In this document: positions 1 to 10,191 of the stretch, one piece after another
Layout of the letters: the number at the start of each line of letters is the position of its first letter
How positions within the stretch are numbered: position 1 is the stretch's first letter
Assembly (NCBI RefSeq): GCF_012932145.1
Contig: NZ_MWOK01000002.1
Location: 124,001-188,000, forward strand
Direction of reading: 5' to 3'
Length of the DNA stretch: 64,000 bases
Origin: Acidovorax sp. SRB_14
GTDB taxonomy: Bacteria > Pseudomonadota > Gammaproteobacteria > Burkholderiales > Burkholderiaceae_C
Notes under the pieces: generated by a model
The model's database searches: none
What the model was told of the DNA's origin: nothing
What the model saw: the letters and a program-made list of their open reading frames with translations, nothing else
Position numbers and translations under genes: made by a program

Positions 1-171
1 GCGGAGCGCGTGCTCGAAGTCAACGGCCTGTACCGGCACGGCTTCATGATCGCGCCCGCCCTGCTCGACGTGGTGCTGGAGCTGCTGCAGACCGGACAAT
101 CGCCCCTGGCCAGCGCCTTCGACCTGGCCGTGGATTTGCACAGCGCGACGAGCGCCCTCTCTTTGCCATGA
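1..171 (+). CDS. thiO: Glycine oxidase ThiO, C-terminal fragment (5' end outside window)
   Basis: The first 56 codons read through from the window edge to a TGA and give the tail of an FAD-dependent glycine oxidase. The segment NGLYRHGFMIAPAL resembles the end of ThiO/DadA-type oxidoreductases, where a glycine-histidine-glycine-like stretch and an IAPA motif close the FAD pocket. ThiO makes dehydroglycine (2-iminoacetate) for thiazole synthesis by ThiG. The stop overlaps the thiS start (ATGA), so the two genes are translationally coupled, and the thiS and thiG neighbours support the call strongly. The FAD-binding GxGxxG motif cannot be seen because it lies upstream of the window. Confidence 0.8.
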   Translation, partial: AERVLEVNGLYRHGFMIAPALLDVVLELLQTGQSPLASAFDLAVDLHSATSALSLP

Positions 172-365
172 ACATCACCATCAACCAGACACCGCACCAG
201 CTGCCCGACGGCGCCACGGTGGCCGACGCCCTGGCCGCCGTCACGGCGCGGCCGCCGTTCGCGGTCGCCGTCAACACCGTCTTCGTGCCCAGCACCGAGC
301 ACGCACGCCACCTGCTGCAGGCGGGCGACCGCGTGGAAGTCATTTCTCCCGTCACCGGCGGCTAG
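168..365 (+). CDS. thiS: Sulfur carrier protein ThiS
   Basis: This 65-residue protein has the ubiquitin-like ThiS features: a short beta-grasp sequence beginning MNITINQTPHQLPDG, a hydrophobic core segment FAVAVNTVFVP, and the essential C-terminal Gly-Gly (SPVTGG). The terminal glycine is adenylated and converted to a thiocarboxylate that donates sulfur to the thiazole ring. It starts inside the thiO stop codon and ends 14 nt before thiG. There is no clear Shine-Dalgarno sequence, so translation probably depends on coupling to thiO. Confidence 0.95.
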   Translation: MNITINQTPHQLPDGATVADALAAVTARPPFAVAVNTVFVPSTEHARHLLQAGDRVEVISPVTGG

Positions 366-379
366 CGCCGCGCATTGCC

Positions 380-1198
380 ATGAACACCACCCCTTCTGAC
401 GACGCCCTGGTCCTGTACGGCCAGTCCTTCTCCAGCCGCCTGCTGCTGGGCACGGCTCGCTACCCGTCGCCGGCCACGCTCAAGGCCGCGGTGCAGCGCG
501 CCCGCCCGGCCATGGTCACGGCCTCGCTGCGCCGCCAGGGCAGCGGCGATGCGGACGCAGGCCACAACAGCTTTTGGGAGCTGCTGCGCGAGCTCGACGT
601 GCCGGTGCTGCCCAACACCGCGGGCTGCCACAGCGTGCAGGAGGCCATCACCACCTCGCACATGGCGCGCGAGGTGTTCAACACGCCGTGGATCAAGCTC
701 GAAGTGATCGGCGACGACTACACGCTGCAGCCCGACACGCTGAACCTGGTCGCCGCGGCCGAGCAGCTCATCCGCGACGGGTTCTACGTGCTGCCCTACT
801 GCACCGAAGACCTGGTGCTGTGCCAGCGCCTGGTCGACGTCGGCTGCCAGGCCGTCATGCCCTGGGCGGCGCCGATCGGCACCGGGCGCGGCCCCGTCAA
901 CCCCTATGCGCTGCAGGTGCTGCGCGAGCGGCTGGCCGTGCCGCTGCTGGTCGATGCGGGCCTGGGCCTGCCCTCGCATGCCTGCCAGGTGATGGAATGG
1001 GGCTACGACGGCGTGCTGCTGAATACCGCCGTGGCGCTGGCGCAGGACCCGGTCGCGATGGCCGGCGCCTTTGCCGACGCCGTGCAGGCCGGCCGCAGCG
1101 CACGCCGCGCCGGCGCCATGCAGCCACAGCACAGTGCCCAGCCCAGCACGCCGGTGCTGGGCACGCCGTTCTGGCACCACGAGCAGCCCTCGGCCTGA
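380..1198 (+). CDS. thiG: Thiazole synthase ThiG
   Basis: ThiG condenses deoxyxylulose 5-phosphate, dehydroglycine and ThiS thiocarboxylate into the thiazole phosphate of thiamine in the cytoplasm. The 272-residue protein shows the TIM-barrel signatures of the family: [10 protein letters not shown] near residue 20, the [10 protein letters not shown] segment, PNTAGCHS, the WIKLEVIGD stretch containing the lysine expected to form the imine with the sugar, and [13 protein letters not shown] followed by [13 protein letters not shown] for phosphate binding. It lies between thiS and thiE on the same strand with short gaps, so it is part of one operon. The tail after about residue 250 is rich in Pro, Ser and His and looks unconserved. 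Confidence 0.97.
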   Translation: MNTTPSDDALVLYGQSFSSRLLLGTARYPSPATLKAAVQRARPAMVTASLRRQGSGDADAGHNSFWELLRELDVPVLPNTAGCHSVQEAITTSHMAREVFNTPWIKLEVIGDDYTLQPDTLNLVAAAEQLIRDGFYVLPYCTEDLVLCQRLVDVGCQAVMPWAAPIGTGRGPVNPYALQVLRERLAVPLLVDAGLGLPSHACQVMEWGYDGVLLNTAVALAQDPVAMAGAFADAVQAGRSARRAGAMQPQHSAQPSTPVLGTPFWHHEQPSA

Positions 1199-1208
1199 GA
1201 CCCCAGCC

Positions 1209-2114
1209 ATGATCGACACCGACACCCTGGCCCAGGACATCGTGCGCCACCACACGGGCACGTTCACGCCGAGCACGCCACAGCCAGTCCCGGCATCCGA
1301 GGGCACCTCTCCGGTGTACCGCGCGGCGCTGGCGGCCTGCAGCGCTCTCGGCTTCATCGCCGCCGATGCCCGCTGCCTGGCGCGCGCCTGGCAGGCCCGC
1401 GCCGAGCGCACAGACGCTGTCAATGCCGCAACCTGGCCCGATGAGCCCCAAGACTTCGGCCTGCAGGCGCTGCCACAGCAAAACGCCTTCGCCGCGTGCC
1501 CGCGGGCGCTCGGCCTGTACGCGGTGCTGCCCGACGCCGCCTGGGTCGGCCGCATGGCGCGCGCCGGCGTGCCGACGGTGCAGCTGCGCTTCAAGAGCGA
1601 GGACGCCGCCGCCATCGCGCACGAGGTGCAGGCCGCTGTGCACGCGGTGCAGGGCACGGGCGCGCTGCTGTTCATCAACGACCACTGGCAGGCCGCCCTG
1701 GCCGCGGGCGCCTATGGCCTGCACCTGGGCCAGGAGGACCTCGACGCGATGCGCCCCGACGACCTGGCCACGCTGCGCCGCGCCGGCCTGCGCCTGGGCG
1801 TGAGCACGCATGGCTATGCCGAAATGCTGCGCGCCGATGCCGTGGGGCCGAGCTATGTCGCCATGGGGGCGGTGTTCCCGACCACGCTCAAGCGCATGGC
1901 CACGGCCCCGCAGGGCCTGGGCCGGCTCGCCGCCTATGCGCGCCTGATGCAAAGCTACCCGCTGGTGGCGATCGGTGGCATTGGTGCCGAGCATTTCGCG
2001 CAGGTGCGGGCCACGAGCGTGGGCTCGATTGCGGTGGTGCGCGCCCTGGTCAATGCGCCCGACCCGGAGGCGGCAGCGGCGCAGCTGCAACGGGCGCTGC
2101 ACGCGCCGCATTGA
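1209..2114 (+). CDS. thiE: Thiamine-phosphate synthase ThiE, long form
   Basis: ThiE joins the thiazole and pyrimidine moieties to give thiamine phosphate. The catalytic barrel begins around residue 95 ([10 protein letters not shown]) and contains VQLRFKSED, the FINDHWQAA segment, [30 protein letters not shown] with APQGL, and [10 protein letters not shown]. The ATG at 1209 was chosen because it lies just after the thiG stop; an upstream in-frame start would lie inside thiG. The protein is 301 residues, about 90 longer than the usual ThiE of about 210, because of an N-terminal extension with no motif I recognise. The usual Asn-Asp-Arg around the pyrimidine site reads Asn-Asp-His here. The downstream palindromic repeat may act as a terminator. 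Confidence 0.9.
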   Translation: MIDTDTLAQDIVRHHTGTFTPSTPQPVPASEGTSPVYRAALAACSALGFIAADARCLARAWQARAERTDAVNAATWPDEPQDFGLQALPQQNAFAACPRALGLYAVLPDAAWVGRMARAGVPTVQLRFKSEDAAAIAHEVQAAVHAVQGTGALLFINDHWQAALAAGAYGLHLGQEDLDAMRPDDLATLRRAGLRLGVSTHGYAEMLRADAVGPSYVAMGAVFPTTLKRMATAPQGLGRLAAYARLMQSYPLVAIGGIGAEHFAQVRATSVGSIAVVRALVNAPDPEAAAAQLQRALHAPH

Positions 2115-2120
2115 ATACCC

Positions 2121-2176
2121 ATGAAAACAGCCTCAAACGCTGATCTGGCAAGCGCTTGAAGCTACCAAAAACATAG
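2121..2176 (-). repeat. Dispersed palindromic repeat, copy 1 (between thiE and fimV-like gene)
   Basis: Read on the minus strand this intergenic stretch has the family layout: T-rich start, GGTAGCTTC, then AGCGCTTGCC, an 8-nt spacer, CAGCGTTTGAGGC and a T-rich end. It closely matches the copy at 10134. It lies between two convergent genes, where its stem-loop could also serve as a transcription terminator. Family membership rests on my own alignment of copies in this window. Confidence 0.7.
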
Positions 2177-2210
2177 TCCGCGCTGCAGTGCCGCGATGCG
2201 CTCATCCGGG

Positions 2211-4328
2211 CTAGCGGTCGCCGAGGTCGAAGCGCGCTTCCACGCGGTCGCTGTGGGCGCCAAAGCCGCGCGGCTGCTCGCGCTGGGGCGGCGGCGTCAC
2301 CGGCATCGCGGGCAGCTCGCTGCCGGTCAGCGGCGGCAGCGCCCAGTCGTTGGCGCCGGCCGGCTCGCTCAAATCGAGGTCCAAGTCCAGGTCGAGCGGG
2401 TCCGGCTGCGGCGCTGCCAGGGGCGCATCCAGGCCGAGGGCGGCATAGCCCGAATCGGACACCAGCTCCAGGTCGTAGTCCATCAGACTGGCGGGCACCG
2501 ATGGCACGAAGAGCGCCGCAGCCGCGGCCGCCTGCGGAGTCAACCCGTGCGGTTCGGGCGCCGGCAGCGGCTCGGGGGCCGACACCGGCGTAGTGCGGGC
2601 CCTTGGCGGCGGCGCGCCGCGGGCCCTCGGTGGCGTGGTGCGGGCAATGGCGTACAGCAGCAGCAGATCGTCGTAGGCGGCCAGGTCGAAGCGCGCGGTG
2701 TCGGTGCCCTCGTGGCAAAACAGCAGGCCATCGAGCAGCGCCAGCACGGCGGCATCGCTCCACAGCGCCTCGATCTGCGCCAGTGCCTCGGGCCAGTCCA
2801 GCAGCGTGCGGCTGGCGCGGTGGAACACGCCGAACTCGGGAATCTGCGCGTTGAAATAGCGGTGGAACTGGTCACGCAGGCTGTTGAAATCGCCCACGCG
2901 GCTGAGCGAGTGGTAGAGCCGCAACAGCTCCAGATAGGCCAGCGGCGAGCTGCGCTCGTTGTCGGCGATGTGCCGCTTCATGACGCCGATGGCCTGGTCG
3001 TGCTCGCCCACCGAGACAAAGAACTCGGCCTGCTGCTGCAGGTCGAACAGGTCTTCGGGGTTGACCACCTCCGCCGGCGCCGCCGGGGCGCTGGCGGCCG
3101 GCAGCGGCCACGCCCCGGACGAGCCGGTCGCCGCGACCATGCTGCGCGCCAGGCCCATGCGCTCACGGGCCACCGGCGCAGGTTCGGCGGCTGGCGATGC
3201 CGGCTCCGGTGCCGCGGACAGGAGCGGCGGCGGCGGTGGCGGTGCGGTGGGCACGGCCCAATCGGCTTCGGCGGCGCTGGCGCTGGACGTCACCAGGCCG
3301 CGCCACGCCTGCTCGGCCCGCTGCGCCTGCGCGCGCGCGCGGGTCCACAACAGCCCCAGCACGGCCAGCGCGGCGGCCAGCAGGGCCACGAGGGCGTACA
3401 CCACACTGGCAGAAAATCGCTCGTCCTGATCGCGGGCCAGACGCTGCTGCAACTCGGCCGCAGCAGCCTGCGCTGCGGCGGCGCGGGTGCGCGCAGCGTC
3501 CGCCTCGCCCTGCTGCTGGCGCAGGCGTGCGTTCGCCTCCTGCACCTCGGACACCGGTGTATTCAAGGCCTTCCAGAGCGCGGCAGCCTGGGCGCGCTGG
3601 GCGTCCGTCACCTCTGGCGGCGGCGCCGACAGCTGCGGCGACAAGCGCAGCGGCAAGGGGCCGGGCTCGCCGTTGTCGAGCCAACTGCCCAGCGGCTCCA
3701 TCACCAGGCGCGACCGGGGCGCGGCCACGGGCGCTGGTGGTCGCGCGGCACTGCGTGCCGCGGGCTTGGCGGGCGCTGCCACGGCCTTGCGCGGCGCCTG
3801 GGCCCCCGGCGCGGCAGCGCGCCGCGGCGCGGCGACGGGCGCCGTTGCGGCCTCGGCGGCCTGGGGTGCACTGCGTTGGGGGTCGCGGGCCGCAGCCACA
3901 GCGGGCTGCGGTGTGACCGAGGGAATGGCGACCGGCGCCGTGCCGGCAGCCACGCTGGCCGGCAGCTCGGCAAAGAAGTGGTAGGTGCGCGCGATGGCGC
4001 CCGAGCAGCCGGCGGTCAGGCGCACCGTCAATACCGGTTCATTGACCACGACCGATGAGCGCACGCGCACCGTGGGCGCCTGTCCAGCCACAACGGGCTG
4101 GAATGCCAGGCGCAGGCGCGCGCTGTCGATTTGGGTTTCGCCCTGCAGGGCATCGGCGGCGAAACAGGCCGCATCGAGGCCGACACCGGGATCGGTGCGG
4201 ACTTCGAAGACGAGATCGATCGGCTGGCCCAGCACCACCCGGCCCTGGGCAGGGCCCAGCGACAGCGCAGACGCATGACCTGCCGCCAGACCCCAACCAA
4301 TCCCGATTAATGCGTTACTAAATTTCAC
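2211..4328 (-). CDS. FimV-like inner-membrane/peptidoglycan-associated protein
   Basis: The 705-residue product starts at a GTG (VKFSNALIG) with a hydrophobic leader ending near GHASA. It then has a FimV-type N-terminal domain (ALSLGPAQGRVVLGQPIDL, one beta-rich unit to about residue 115), a long Ala/Pro-rich region, a coiled coil (about 300-350: EVQEANARLRQQQGEADAA), and one membrane helix (VVYALVALLAAALAVLGLL). The cytoplasmic tail has helical repeat units (EDLFDLQQQAEFFVSVGEHD, with VMKRHIADNE following). This order matches FimV/HubP proteins, which organise the pole and type IV pilus assembly. It lacks a visible LysM motif, so this may be a divergent paralogue. The GTG start is inferred from the signal sequence; an ATG-like codon two bases upstream is out of frame. 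It is a single gene, convergent with thiE and divergent from the dehydrogenase gene. Confidence 0.7.
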   Translation of the reverse strand: MKFSNALIGIGWGLAAGHASALSLGPAQGRVVLGQPIDLVFEVRTDPGVGLDAACFAADALQGETQIDSARLRLAFQPVVAGQAPTVRVRSSVVVNEPVLTVRLTAGCSGAIARTYHFFAELPASVAAGTAPVAIPSVTPQPAVAAARDPQRSAPQAAEAATAPVAAPRRAAAPGAQAPRKAVAAPAKPAARSAARPPAPVAAPRSRLVMEPLGSWLDNGEPGPLPLRLSPQLSAPPPEVTDAQRAQAAALWKALNTPVSEVQEANARLRQQQGEADAARTRAAAAQAAAAELQQRLARDQDERFSASVVYALVALLAAALAVLGLLWTRARAQAQRAEQAWRGLVTSSASAAEADWAVPTAPPPPPPLLSAAPEPASPAAEPAPVARERMGLARSMVAATGSSGAWPLPAASAPAAPAEVVNPEDLFDLQQQAEFFVSVGEHDQAIGVMKRHIADNERSSPLAYLELLRLYHSLSRVGDFNSLRDQFHRYFNAQIPEFGVFHRASRTLLDWPEALAQIEALWSDAAVLALLDGLLFCHEGTDTARFDLAAYDDLLLLYAIARTTPPRARGAPPPRARTTPVSAPEPLPAPEPHGLTPQAAAAAALFVPSVPASLMDYDLELVSDSGYAALGLDAPLAAPQPDPLDLDLDLDLSEPAGANDWALPPLTGSELPAMPVTPPPQREQPRGFGAHSDRVEARFDLGDR

Positions 4329-4398
4329 ATTTATTTCTGATATTTCGTCAGCATTCTTGCATACGTCGATTGGCGCGGGCCACAGAGATAATGCCGCC

Positions 4399-5919
4399 AT
4401 GACTATCGAATTTTCCACCGTAGGCGTCGTTGGCTCTGGGGCCATGGGACGCGGCATCGCCCAGATCGCAGCCCAGGCGGGCAGCCAGGTCTGGTTGCAC
4501 GACGTGTCTCCCGGCGCCGCCGAGGCCGCGCGCAGCAGCATCCAGGCCCAGTGGCAGCGGCTTGCAGACAAAGGCCGGATGGAGGCCGCCCAGGTGGCCG
4601 AGCTGGGCCAGCGGCTGCACATCGCCGGCGGCATGGCCGACTTGGCGCCGTGCACGCTGGTGGTCGAGGCCATCGTCGAGCGGCTGGACGCCAAGCAGGC
4701 CCTGTTTGCCGCGCTGGAGGGCGTGCTGGCCCCCGGCGCCGTGCTCGCCACCAACACCTCTTCGCTGTCGGTCACCGCCATCGGCGCCGGCCTGAAGCGC
4801 CCCGAGCGCCTAGCGGGCTTTCACTTCTTCAACCCCGTGCCCCTGATGAAGGTGGTCGAAGTGGTGGCTGGCCTGCAGACCGACCCGGCCGTCTGCACCG
4901 CATTGGCGCGCTTTGCGCAGCAAATGGGCCACACGCCCGTGCAGGCGCAGGACACGCCGGGCTTCATCGTCAACCACGCGGGCCGCGGCTTTGGCACCGA
5001 GGCGCTGCGCATCGTCAGCGAAGGCGTGGCGGACTTCGCCACCATCGACCGCATCCTGCGCGACCAGGCCGGCTTCAAGCTCGGCCCGTTCGAACTGATG
5101 GACCTGACCGCGCTCGACGTGTCGCACCCGGTCATGGAGTCGATCTACCGCCAGTACTACGACGAGCCGCGCTTTCGCCCCAGCCCCATCACCGCCCAGC
5201 GGCTGGCCGGCGGCATGCTGGGCAAGAAGACCGGCGCCGGGTTTTACCGCTACGCCGATGGCGTGGCGCAGCTGCCCGCGGAGCCGGCCACCCCGGTCGT
5301 GGCAGAGATCCCGCCCATCTGGGTGTCGCCGCGCGCGGCGCGCCGTGCCGAGCTCTACCATCTGCTCAAGGACCTGGGCGCGCCCATCGAGACCGGCACC
5401 TCGCCCTCGCCCACGGCACTGACCCTGGTGGCGCCGCTCGGGTTTGACGTGACCACCGTGGCCGTGGTCGAACGGCTCGACCCGGCGCGCACCATCGGCA
5501 TCGACATGCTGATCGACGACGCCAGCACGCGCCGGCGCGTGCTGGCGACAAACCCGGCCACGCGCGTGGACATCCGCGACGCCGCGCACGCGCTGTTCGC
5601 GCGCGACGGCAAGGCCGTGAGCGTCATTCGCGACAGCGGCGGCTTCGTCACGCAGCGCGTGGTGGCGACTATCGTCAACATCGCCAGCGACATCTGCCAG
5701 CAAGGCATCTGCAGCCCCAAGGACCTCGAAACCGCCGTCACGCTGGGCCTGGGCTACCCGATGGGGCCGCTGGCGATGGGCAACCGTTGGGGGCCGACCA
5801 ACATCCTCGAAGTGCTGTTCAACCTGCAGACCGTCTACGGCGACCCGCGCTACCGCCCCAGCCCCTGGCTGCGCCGGCGCGGCGCCATCGGCCTGAGCCT
5901 GCTGCACGAAGAAGAGTGA
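4399..5919 (+). CDS. 3-hydroxyacyl-CoA dehydrogenase (two-domain, PaaH-like)
   Basis: This enzyme oxidises 3-hydroxyacyl-CoA to 3-ketoacyl-CoA with NAD+. The 506-residue protein has an N-terminal Rossmann fold (VGVVGSGAMGRGIAQIAAQA), the family signature HFFNPVPLMKVVEVV near residue 140, the domain-closing PGFIVNHAGRGFGTEAL, and a second C-terminal HADH domain with GGFVTQRVVATIVNIASDI and LGLGYPMGPLAMGNRWG. Size and the two-domain layout match PaaH/PaaC-type dehydrogenases rather than the multifunctional FadB. The ATG at 4399 fits the start of the Rossmann strand; an alternative start at 4357 would add 14 unconserved residues. It begins the co-directional run that continues to 10056. Confidence 0.9.
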   Translation: MTIEFSTVGVVGSGAMGRGIAQIAAQAGSQVWLHDVSPGAAEAARSSIQAQWQRLADKGRMEAAQVAELGQRLHIAGGMADLAPCTLVVEAIVERLDAKQALFAALEGVLAPGAVLATNTSSLSVTAIGAGLKRPERLAGFHFFNPVPLMKVVEVVAGLQTDPAVCTALARFAQQMGHTPVQAQDTPGFIVNHAGRGFGTEALRIVSEGVADFATIDRILRDQAGFKLGPFELMDLTALDVSHPVMESIYRQYYDEPRFRPSPITAQRLAGGMLGKKTGAGFYRYADGVAQLPAEPATPVVAEIPPIWVSPRAARRAELYHLLKDLGAPIETGTSPSPTALTLVAPLGFDVTTVAVVERLDPARTIGIDMLIDDASTRRRVLATNPATRVDIRDAAHALFARDGKAVSVIRDSGGFVTQRVVATIVNIASDICQQGICSPKDLETAVTLGLGYPMGPLAMGNRWGPTNILEVLFNLQTVYGDPRYRPSPWLRRRGAIGLSLLHEEE

Positions 5920-5962
5920 TCCGCGCCGAAGCACCGCGCCCACCCCACCGCCCACCCCGCCC

Positions 5963-6739
5963 ATGCCCGCAGAACTCCACAGCACCAGCGAGGGCCAGAC
6001 CCTCGTCCTGACCCTGAGCAACCCGGGCCTGCGCAACGCGCTCGACCCGGCCCTGTACGCCGCCGGCGTCGAGGCGCTCAACGGCTGCGAGCGCAGCGCC
6101 GACGTGCGCTGCGTGGTCATCACCGGCGCAGGCGGCATGTTCAGCGCGGGCGACGACCTGCACCGCCTGCAGGCCCACCGCGCGCTGGGCGCCGAGGTGC
6201 CGGCGCAAAGCCTCGACGGGCTGAACCACTGGATCGAAACCCTGCGCACCTACCCCAAGCCCGTGATTGCAGCGGTCGAGGGCGCGGCGGCGGGAGCGGC
6301 CTTCTCGCTCGCGCTGGCCTGCGACCTGATCGTGGCCGGGCGCGACGCGGTGTTTTCGACGGCCTACAGCCGCGTGGGCCTGTCGCCCGACGGCGGCGCG
6401 AGCTGGAGCCTGGCGCAGGCGCTGCCGCGCCAGCTCGCGGCCGAGCTGCTGCTGTGCGGCGACGGCATCGCGGCCGAGCGGCTGCACGCGCTCGGCGTGG
6501 TCAACCGCATGGCCGCGCCCGGCCAGGCCCTGGCCGCAGCCCTGGCCCTGGCGCACGAACTCAACGCCCGCGCGCCCAACGCGCTGGCCAGCGCCAAGGA
6601 GCTGCTGGCCGAGGCGCCGCAGCAGACCCTGGCCGAGCAGCTGGCGGCCGAGCGCGCGCACTTTCTGCGCAATCTCTACCACCCGCATGCCGGCGAAGGC
6701 ATCGCCGCGTTCCTCGAAAAGCGCGCTGCGCGCTACTGA
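5963..6739 (+). CDS. Enoyl-CoA hydratase/isomerase family protein
   Basis: This 258-residue crotonase-fold protein has both halves of the oxyanion hole: GGMFSAGDDLHRL around residues 55-68 and VEGAAAGAAFSLALACDLI around 108-126. The following STAYSRVGLSPDGGAS segment has Asp rather than the typical hydratase Glu pattern, which is closer to PaaG-type isomerases. The reaction could therefore be hydration or double-bond shift. It starts 43 nt after the dehydrogenase gene, and the pair would carry out two successive steps of acyl-CoA breakdown. A palindromic repeat begins at its stop codon. Confidence 0.85.
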   Translation: MPAELHSTSEGQTLVLTLSNPGLRNALDPALYAAGVEALNGCERSADVRCVVITGAGGMFSAGDDLHRLQAHRALGAEVPAQSLDGLNHWIETLRTYPKPVIAAVEGAAAGAAFSLALACDLIVAGRDAVFSTAYSRVGLSPDGGASWSLAQALPRQLAAELLLCGDGIAAERLHALGVVNRMAAPGQALAAALALAHELNARAPNALASAKELLAEAPQQTLAEQLAAERAHFLRNLYHPHAGEGIAAFLEKRAARY

Positions 6740-6788
6740 ATAAATAGCTCCTCGCGCTTACACCATAAGCGCCAGAGGCCTATTCATT
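6739..6788 (+). repeat. Dispersed palindromic repeat, copy 2 (after enoyl-CoA hydratase gene)
   Basis: The copy reads AATAGCTCCTCGCGCTTA, an 8-nt spacer, then TAAGCGCCAGAGGCC. The GCGCTTA/TAAGCGC arms are perfect inverted repeats, so RNA from it would fold into a stem-loop. It starts on the hydratase stop codon and lies 150 nt before the regulator gene, so it may mark the end of a transcript. Confidence 0.8.
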
Positions 6789-6934
6789 CAAACTCCGGAA
6801 AACCTGGCCGGCACCGCCCACGCGGCGCGGCGGGCCGGCAGGGCGCGCCAGGCACGCTGGCGACAGGCCGCGCCACGCCGCGCCGGTCCCCCGCGTGACA
6901 ATGAAGCCCTCCCCAGTCACCCACAAGACAGCCC

Positions 6935-7654
6935 ATGGACGACCCGATTCTTACCATCGATGAACGTGAAGCGATCAACTCCGGTCGCTGGTTTTCTTCC
7001 CTCTCCCCCTCCCTACGCCACGACATACTGCGATGCGCCTACGTCAAACGCCACAAGGATGGCAGCCTCATCGCTGCACGCGGCGACCCGCCCGAGGAGT
7101 GGGTGGCCTGCGCCAAGGGCGCGGTGCGCGTGAGCTCGACCTCGATCTCGGGCAAGCAGATCACGCTGACCTATGTCGAGCCGGGCATCTGGTTTGGCGA
7201 CGTCTCGATCTTCGACGGCGACCGGCGCACGCACGATGCCTATGCGCACGGCGACACGACCACGCTGTGCGTTGCCAAGGCCGACTTCAAGAAGATCCTC
7301 GACACGCATGTCGAGCTCTACGACGCACTCTTGCGCCTGCATGCGCGGCGCATCCGCCAGCTCTACGGCCTGGTCGAAGACCTCAACACGCTGCCGCTGC
7401 GCGCGCGCCTGGCCAAGCAGCTGCTGCACCTGGTGCGCAGCTACGGCATTCCCAGCCTGGCGCACGGCGACGAGGTGCGCATCGGCCTGCAGCTGGCGCA
7501 GGAAGAGCTGGCGCAGTTGCTGGGCGCCTCGCGCCAGCGCGTTAACCAGGAACTCAAGGCCATGGAGCGCGAGGACACCATCCGCATCGAGCCGGGCGGC
7601 CTGGTGGTGCGCGACCGCAGCGCCCTGATGCGCATCACTGAAATGGAGCACTGA
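6935..7654 (+). CDS. Crp/Fnr family transcriptional regulator
   Basis: The 239-residue protein has a cyclic-nucleotide-binding beta-barrel fold (about 20-135; VEPGIWFGDVSIFDGDRRTH is the phosphate-binding-cassette region), a dimerisation helix, and a C-terminal winged helix-turn-helix (QEELAQLLGASRQRVNQELK, about 188-207). It lacks the N-terminal cysteine cluster of FNR, so it is not an iron-sulfur oxygen sensor by that mechanism. It ends 6 nt before the APH-type kinase gene and is clearly co-transcribed with it. The most direct reading is a local regulator of the acyl-CoA genes around it, though its effector is unknown. Confidence 0.9.
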   Translation: MDDPILTIDEREAINSGRWFSSLSPSLRHDILRCAYVKRHKDGSLIAARGDPPEEWVACAKGAVRVSSTSISGKQITLTYVEPGIWFGDVSIFDGDRRTHDAYAHGDTTTLCVAKADFKKILDTHVELYDALLRLHARRIRQLYGLVEDLNTLPLRARLAKQLLHLVRSYGIPSLAHGDEVRIGLQLAQEELAQLLGASRQRVNQELKAMEREDTIRIEPGGLVVRDRSALMRITEMEH

Positions 7655-7660
7655 ATCCCC

Positions 7661-8746
7661 ATGGGCAATTTCGACCACTTCATCGGCACCCGGGCGGTCT
7701 CGGGATCGCACGCGTTTGACACCGCCGCCCTGAGCGCCTGGCTCGCGCAGCACCTCGAAGGCTTTGCCGGCCCGCTGGAGGTCGAGATGTTCAAGGGCGG
7801 GCAGTCCAACCCGACCTACAAGCTCAACACGCCGGGCAAGAGCTATGTGATGCGCTCCAAGCCCGGCCCGGTGGCCAAGCTGCTGCCCTCGGCGCACGCG
7901 GTCGAGCGCGAATTTGCCGTGATGCGCGGCCTGCACGGCACCGGCGTGCCCGTGCCGCAGATGCATGTGCTGTGCGAGGACGAGACCGTGATCGGGCGCG
8001 CCTTCTACATCATGGAGTTCATGCAGGGCCGCGTGCTCTGGGACCAGGCCCTGCCGGGCATGGCGCCGGCCGAGCGCGGCGCCATCTACGACGAGATGAA
8101 CCGCGTCATCGCCGCGCTGCACACCGTGCCGTTTGCCGAGCGCGGCCTGGCCGGCTACGGCAAGCCGGGCAACTACTTCGATCGCCAGATCGGGCGCTGG
8201 AGCAAGCAATACCTCGCCTCGGTCACCCAGCCCATCCCCGAGATGGACCGGCTGATGGAATGGCTGCCCGCGCACATGCCGGCGAGCGCGCGCGATGAAA
8301 GCAAGGTGTCCATCGTGCACGGCGACTACCGCCTCGACAACCTCATGTTCCACGCAACCGAGCCGCGCGTGATCGCCGTGCTCGACTGGGAGCTGTCCAC
8401 GCTGGGCCACCCGCTGGCCGACTTCAGCTACCACTGCATGGCCTGGAACATCCCGACCGGCATGTTCCGCGGCATCGGCGGGCTGGACCTGGCGTCGCTG
8501 GGCATTCCGAGCGAGGACGACTACATCGCGCGCTACTGCGAGCGCACGGGCCTGGCCACGCCGCGGGAGCTGCGCGCCGACTGGAACTTCTACATGGCCT
8601 ACAACATGTTCCGCATCGCCGCCATCCTGCAGGGCATCGCCAAGCGCGTGGAGGCGGGTACGGCGTCGAGCGCGCAGGCCAAGGCCTCGGGCGAAGGCGC
8701 GCGGCCCATGGCCGAGCTGGCCTGGGCCTTTGCGCAGCGCGGCTGA
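7661..8746 (+). CDS. APH-type phosphotransferase (ACAD10/11 N-domain / LvaA-like)
   Basis: The 361-residue protein has the aminoglycoside-phosphotransferase kinase fold: the glycine-rich start [15 protein letters not shown], the nucleotide lysine region [10 protein letters not shown], the catalytic loop [13 protein letters not shown] (near 218-230), and the metal site [16 protein letters not shown] (near 240-255). This subfamily corresponds to the kinase domain that in animals is fused to acyl-CoA dehydrogenase as ACAD10/11, and to LvaA of the levulinate pathway, which phosphorylates 4-hydroxyacyl-CoA. Antibiotic resistance is not implied. The next gene encodes the matching dehydrogenase-like partner, which makes a 4-hydroxyacyl-CoA kinase the best guess. 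The substrate is inferred, not shown. Confidence 0.85.
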   Translation: MGNFDHFIGTRAVSGSHAFDTAALSAWLAQHLEGFAGPLEVEMFKGGQSNPTYKLNTPGKSYVMRSKPGPVAKLLPSAHAVEREFAVMRGLHGTGVPVPQMHVLCEDETVIGRAFYIMEFMQGRVLWDQALPGMAPAERGAIYDEMNRVIAALHTVPFAERGLAGYGKPGNYFDRQIGRWSKQYLASVTQPIPEMDRLMEWLPAHMPASARDESKVSIVHGDYRLDNLMFHATEPRVIAVLDWELSTLGHPLADFSYHCMAWNIPTGMFRGIGGLDLASLGIPSEDDYIARYCERTGLATPRELRADWNFYMAYNMFRIAAILQGIAKRVEAGTASSAQAKASGEGARPMAELAWAFAQRG

Positions 8747-8781
8747 GCCGCAGGCCACCCATTTTTTTCACGGAGGACCCC

Positions 8782-10056
<1,275 letters not shown>

Positions 10057-10133
10057 GCCTTCCCGCCGCACCCGGCCCCGGCCGGGCGGCCCGGCAAAAA
10101 CCCCTGGCGCTGCCACAGCCCCACGGGTTTTCA

Positions 10134-10182
10134 TTTTTGATAGCTGCCAGCGCTTGCCAGTCCAGCGTTTGAAGCACTTTTC
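10134..10182 (+). repeat. Dispersed palindromic repeat, copy 3 (convergent intergenic)
   Basis: One of the clearest copies: TTTTTGATAGCTGCCAGCGC then TTGCCAGTCCAGCGTTTGAA and a T-rich end. It sits between the convergent dehydrogenase and phospholipase-D-type genes, a usual place for a terminator. It is nearly the reverse complement of copy 1. Confidence 0.85.
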
Positions 10183-10191
10183 GCTCATATT

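Noticed and set aside
362-1678. Long minus-strand frame over thiG/thiE
   Set aside because: It is opposite well-supported thiamine genes and has no recognisable domain.
7661-8746. Aminoglycoside resistance gene
   Set aside because: The APH fold is present, but the sequence signatures and the adjacent ACAD10/11-type gene point to a metabolic acyl-CoA kinase, not antibiotic resistance.
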